A stretch of DNA of 64,000 nt from an uncultured Victivallaceae bacterium (lineage in GTDB: Bacteria; Verrucomicrobiota; Lentisphaeria; Victivallales; Victivallaceae). This document shows positions 63,234 to 64,000 of the stretch, piece by piece. The position numbers and the translations under genes were made by a program. The notes below the pieces were generated by a model. That model saw only the letters and a program-made list of their open reading frames with translations, was not told where the DNA came from and searched no databases. Each line of letters begins with the position of its first letter. Position 1 is the first letter of the stretch. The DNA lies in assembly GCA_944389925.1 (NCBI GenBank), contig CALXOD010000007.1, positions 1 to 64,000 of the forward strand, written 5' to 3'.

Positions 63234-63699
63234 AAAAGCCGTCGCCGATATCAATCTTGACCGCTTCGATTTCCTGATAGCCGTTGCGCAGATACGCGCG
63301 GCGGGCGCGTTCATTGTGTTTGTTGACATTCAACCGCAGTCCCCGGAATCCCAGTTCCCGACAGCGATCGGCCACATGGCGGAGCAGAAGTGAACCATAC
63401 CCTCGGCCCTGATATTTCTCCAGCAGATACACCTTGTGCAGTTTGGCCTCGCCCGGTTCGCCGTATGCCGAATAGGAGACGTACCCCGCCGGTTCGCCAT
63501 CCAGCAACAACGCTTCGAAATAAAACCCCTGCGCCAGTTCCCGCTCCATCACTTCGGGCGCATACATCATTTTCATCATATAAGCGATCTGTTCCGGAGA
63601 AAGAATGTTCCGAAAGGTTTTCGGCCAGACGTCAGCCGCAATGTTCCGAATGATCTCCAGCGATTCCGGCGTCTCCAATTTTCTGATTTCGACTGTCAC
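63199..63699 (-). CDS. GNAT-family N-acetyltransferase
   Basis: A 166-residue acetyltransferase. The acetyl-CoA loop is YQGRGYGSLLLRHVADRC (Q/R-x-x-G-x-G), followed by FRGLRLNVNKHNERARRAYLRNGYQ, the usual beta-5/alpha-4 block. Substrate unknown; the RAYLRNGYQE end is common to RimI-like and small-molecule members. The start is GTG at 63699, chosen because AGAGGA lies 6 bases upstream; the long upstream frame to 63843 covers the promoter. Confidence 0.9.
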   Translation of the reverse strand: MTVEIRKLETPESLEIIRNIAADVWPKTFRNILSPEQIAYMMKMMYAPEVMERELAQGFYFEALLLDGEPAGYVSYSAYGEPGEAKLHKVYLLEKYQGRGYGSLLLRHVADRCRELGFRGLRLNVNKHNERARRAYLRNGYQEIEAVKIDIGDGFFMDDFVMRREL

Positions 63700-63748
63700 A
63701 GGCAATCCTCTCTTTTCACAACTGATTGTAGGATAACTACTGGTTGTC

Positions 63749-63777
63749 AAGATACCCGTCTGACCCGATTTTGTCAA
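63749..63777 (-). promoter_or_regulatory. Sigma-70-type promoter for the GNAT gene
   Basis: On the minus strand TTGACA (63777..63772), a 17-base spacer and TATCTT (63754..63749). A second TTGACA partly overlaps it closer to the gene, with TACAAT only 14 bases away. Confidence 0.75.
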
Positions 63778-63917
63778 GCGGAACAGGAGTGTGGATTTTT
63801 CACTTTTTTTCCGGCGATCGCTGGTTTTTACAATGAAGCGCAATACATTAATAGCAGGAATCTTTTTTCAGCCTGTGACTCAAAACAAAAAAAGAAGACT
63901 CGCACAGATACATTATC

Positions 63918-64000
63918 ATGACCGATTTCAGATTCATCGACCTGATCCGGCCCTATCGCGGTCTGCTCGCAGGCGCGATTATCGTACAGATTCTCTTCTC
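63918..64000 (+). CDS. ABC exporter-like protein, N-terminal part (cut by window end)
   Basis: An ATG at 63918 opens a frame that runs off the window: MTDFRFIDLIRPYRGLLAGA, then a hydrophobic start of helix. A polar entry ending LIRPYR followed directly by a transmembrane helix is typical of MsbA-type ABC exporters with fused ATPase. No ribosome site is evident, so the start could lie elsewhere. Confidence 0.55.
   Translation, partial: MTDFRFIDLIRPYRGLLAGAIIVQILF

Overview
The window is a 64 kb stretch of a moderately GC-rich bacterial chromosome, almost fully coding. It shows no mobile element, prophage, CRISPR array, rRNA or recognisable tRNA. Several features point to a Gram-negative member of the PVC group, most likely Lentisphaerae and Victivallis-like; this is inference, not shown by a marker gene. 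They are a short-leader prepilin with a C-terminal H-X9-DG signature, an anaerobic sulfatase-maturating radical SAM enzyme, a heparinase II/III-like protein, a GH78-like protein, a DUF4185 lipoprotein, L-fucose isomerase, LolCD, an LpxL-type acyltransferase and an ExbB/ExbD system. Together they fit an anaerobic degrader of (often sulfated) animal or plant glycans.

Layout. 1-4.05 kb (minus): a broken YjbQ gene, an esterase, a pteridine-reductase-like SDR, smpB, dnaJ and grpE. 4.2-6.8 kb (plus): psd, pssA and a nucleotide-sugar epimerase behind one clear promoter. 7.0-8.8 kb (plus): L-fucose isomerase, ending at a bidirectional terminator shared with a convergent pyruvate kinase/acyltransferase pair. 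11.4-14.2 kb (minus): an unknown nuclease-like protein and rpsA. 14.3-20.5 kb (minus): TSUP exporter, anSME, lipoprotein, EpmB-like aminomutase, ComF, sugar-phosphate isomerase-like protein, YraN and IspD, many with ATGA or GTGA overlaps. 20.7-31.7 kb (minus): guaB, GH78-like protein, DUF4105 protein, 2-hydroxyacid dehydrogenase, LysM lipoprotein, lolD, lolC, a DUF4230-like protein and a 28-codon membrane peptide. 31.7-33.5 kb (minus): a citramalate/isopropylmalate synthase behind an attenuator-like leader. 33.7-42.0 kb (plus): gyrB, recA, then a large TPR protein, ExbB, ExbD, a TonB-like protein and a small membrane zinc-ribbon protein. 42.0-48.6 kb: a prepilin (minus) divergent from an SSS symporter, a heparinase-like protein and murD. 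48.6-64 kb (plus): a structured leader or RNA, rarA, 5-formyl-THF cyclo-ligase, rny, alr, aldehyde dehydrogenase, phosphohexomutase, a secreted protein, YgiQ, citrate synthase, an amino-acid permease fused to a PTS EIIA domain and a DUF4185 lipoprotein; then a GNAT gene (minus) and the first codons of an ABC exporter-like gene.

Themes. Envelope building is prominent: phospholipid head-group synthesis, acyltransferase, Lol sorting, MurD, Alr, LysM and Ton-like energisation. Housekeeping genes cover replication and repair, proteostasis and translation. A scattered glycan-use set covers fucose, GH78-like, heparinase-like, sulfatase maturation and sodium symport. Many promoters fit one pattern: TTGNNN, a 17-bp spacer, then TATATT or a close relative. 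The most unusual items are the amber codon in yjbQ, the attenuator before the citramalate synthase gene, the 28-residue membrane peptide, the possible 6S-like RNA before rarA, the TPR-Exb-TonB-zinc-ribbon module and the permease-EIIA fusion.
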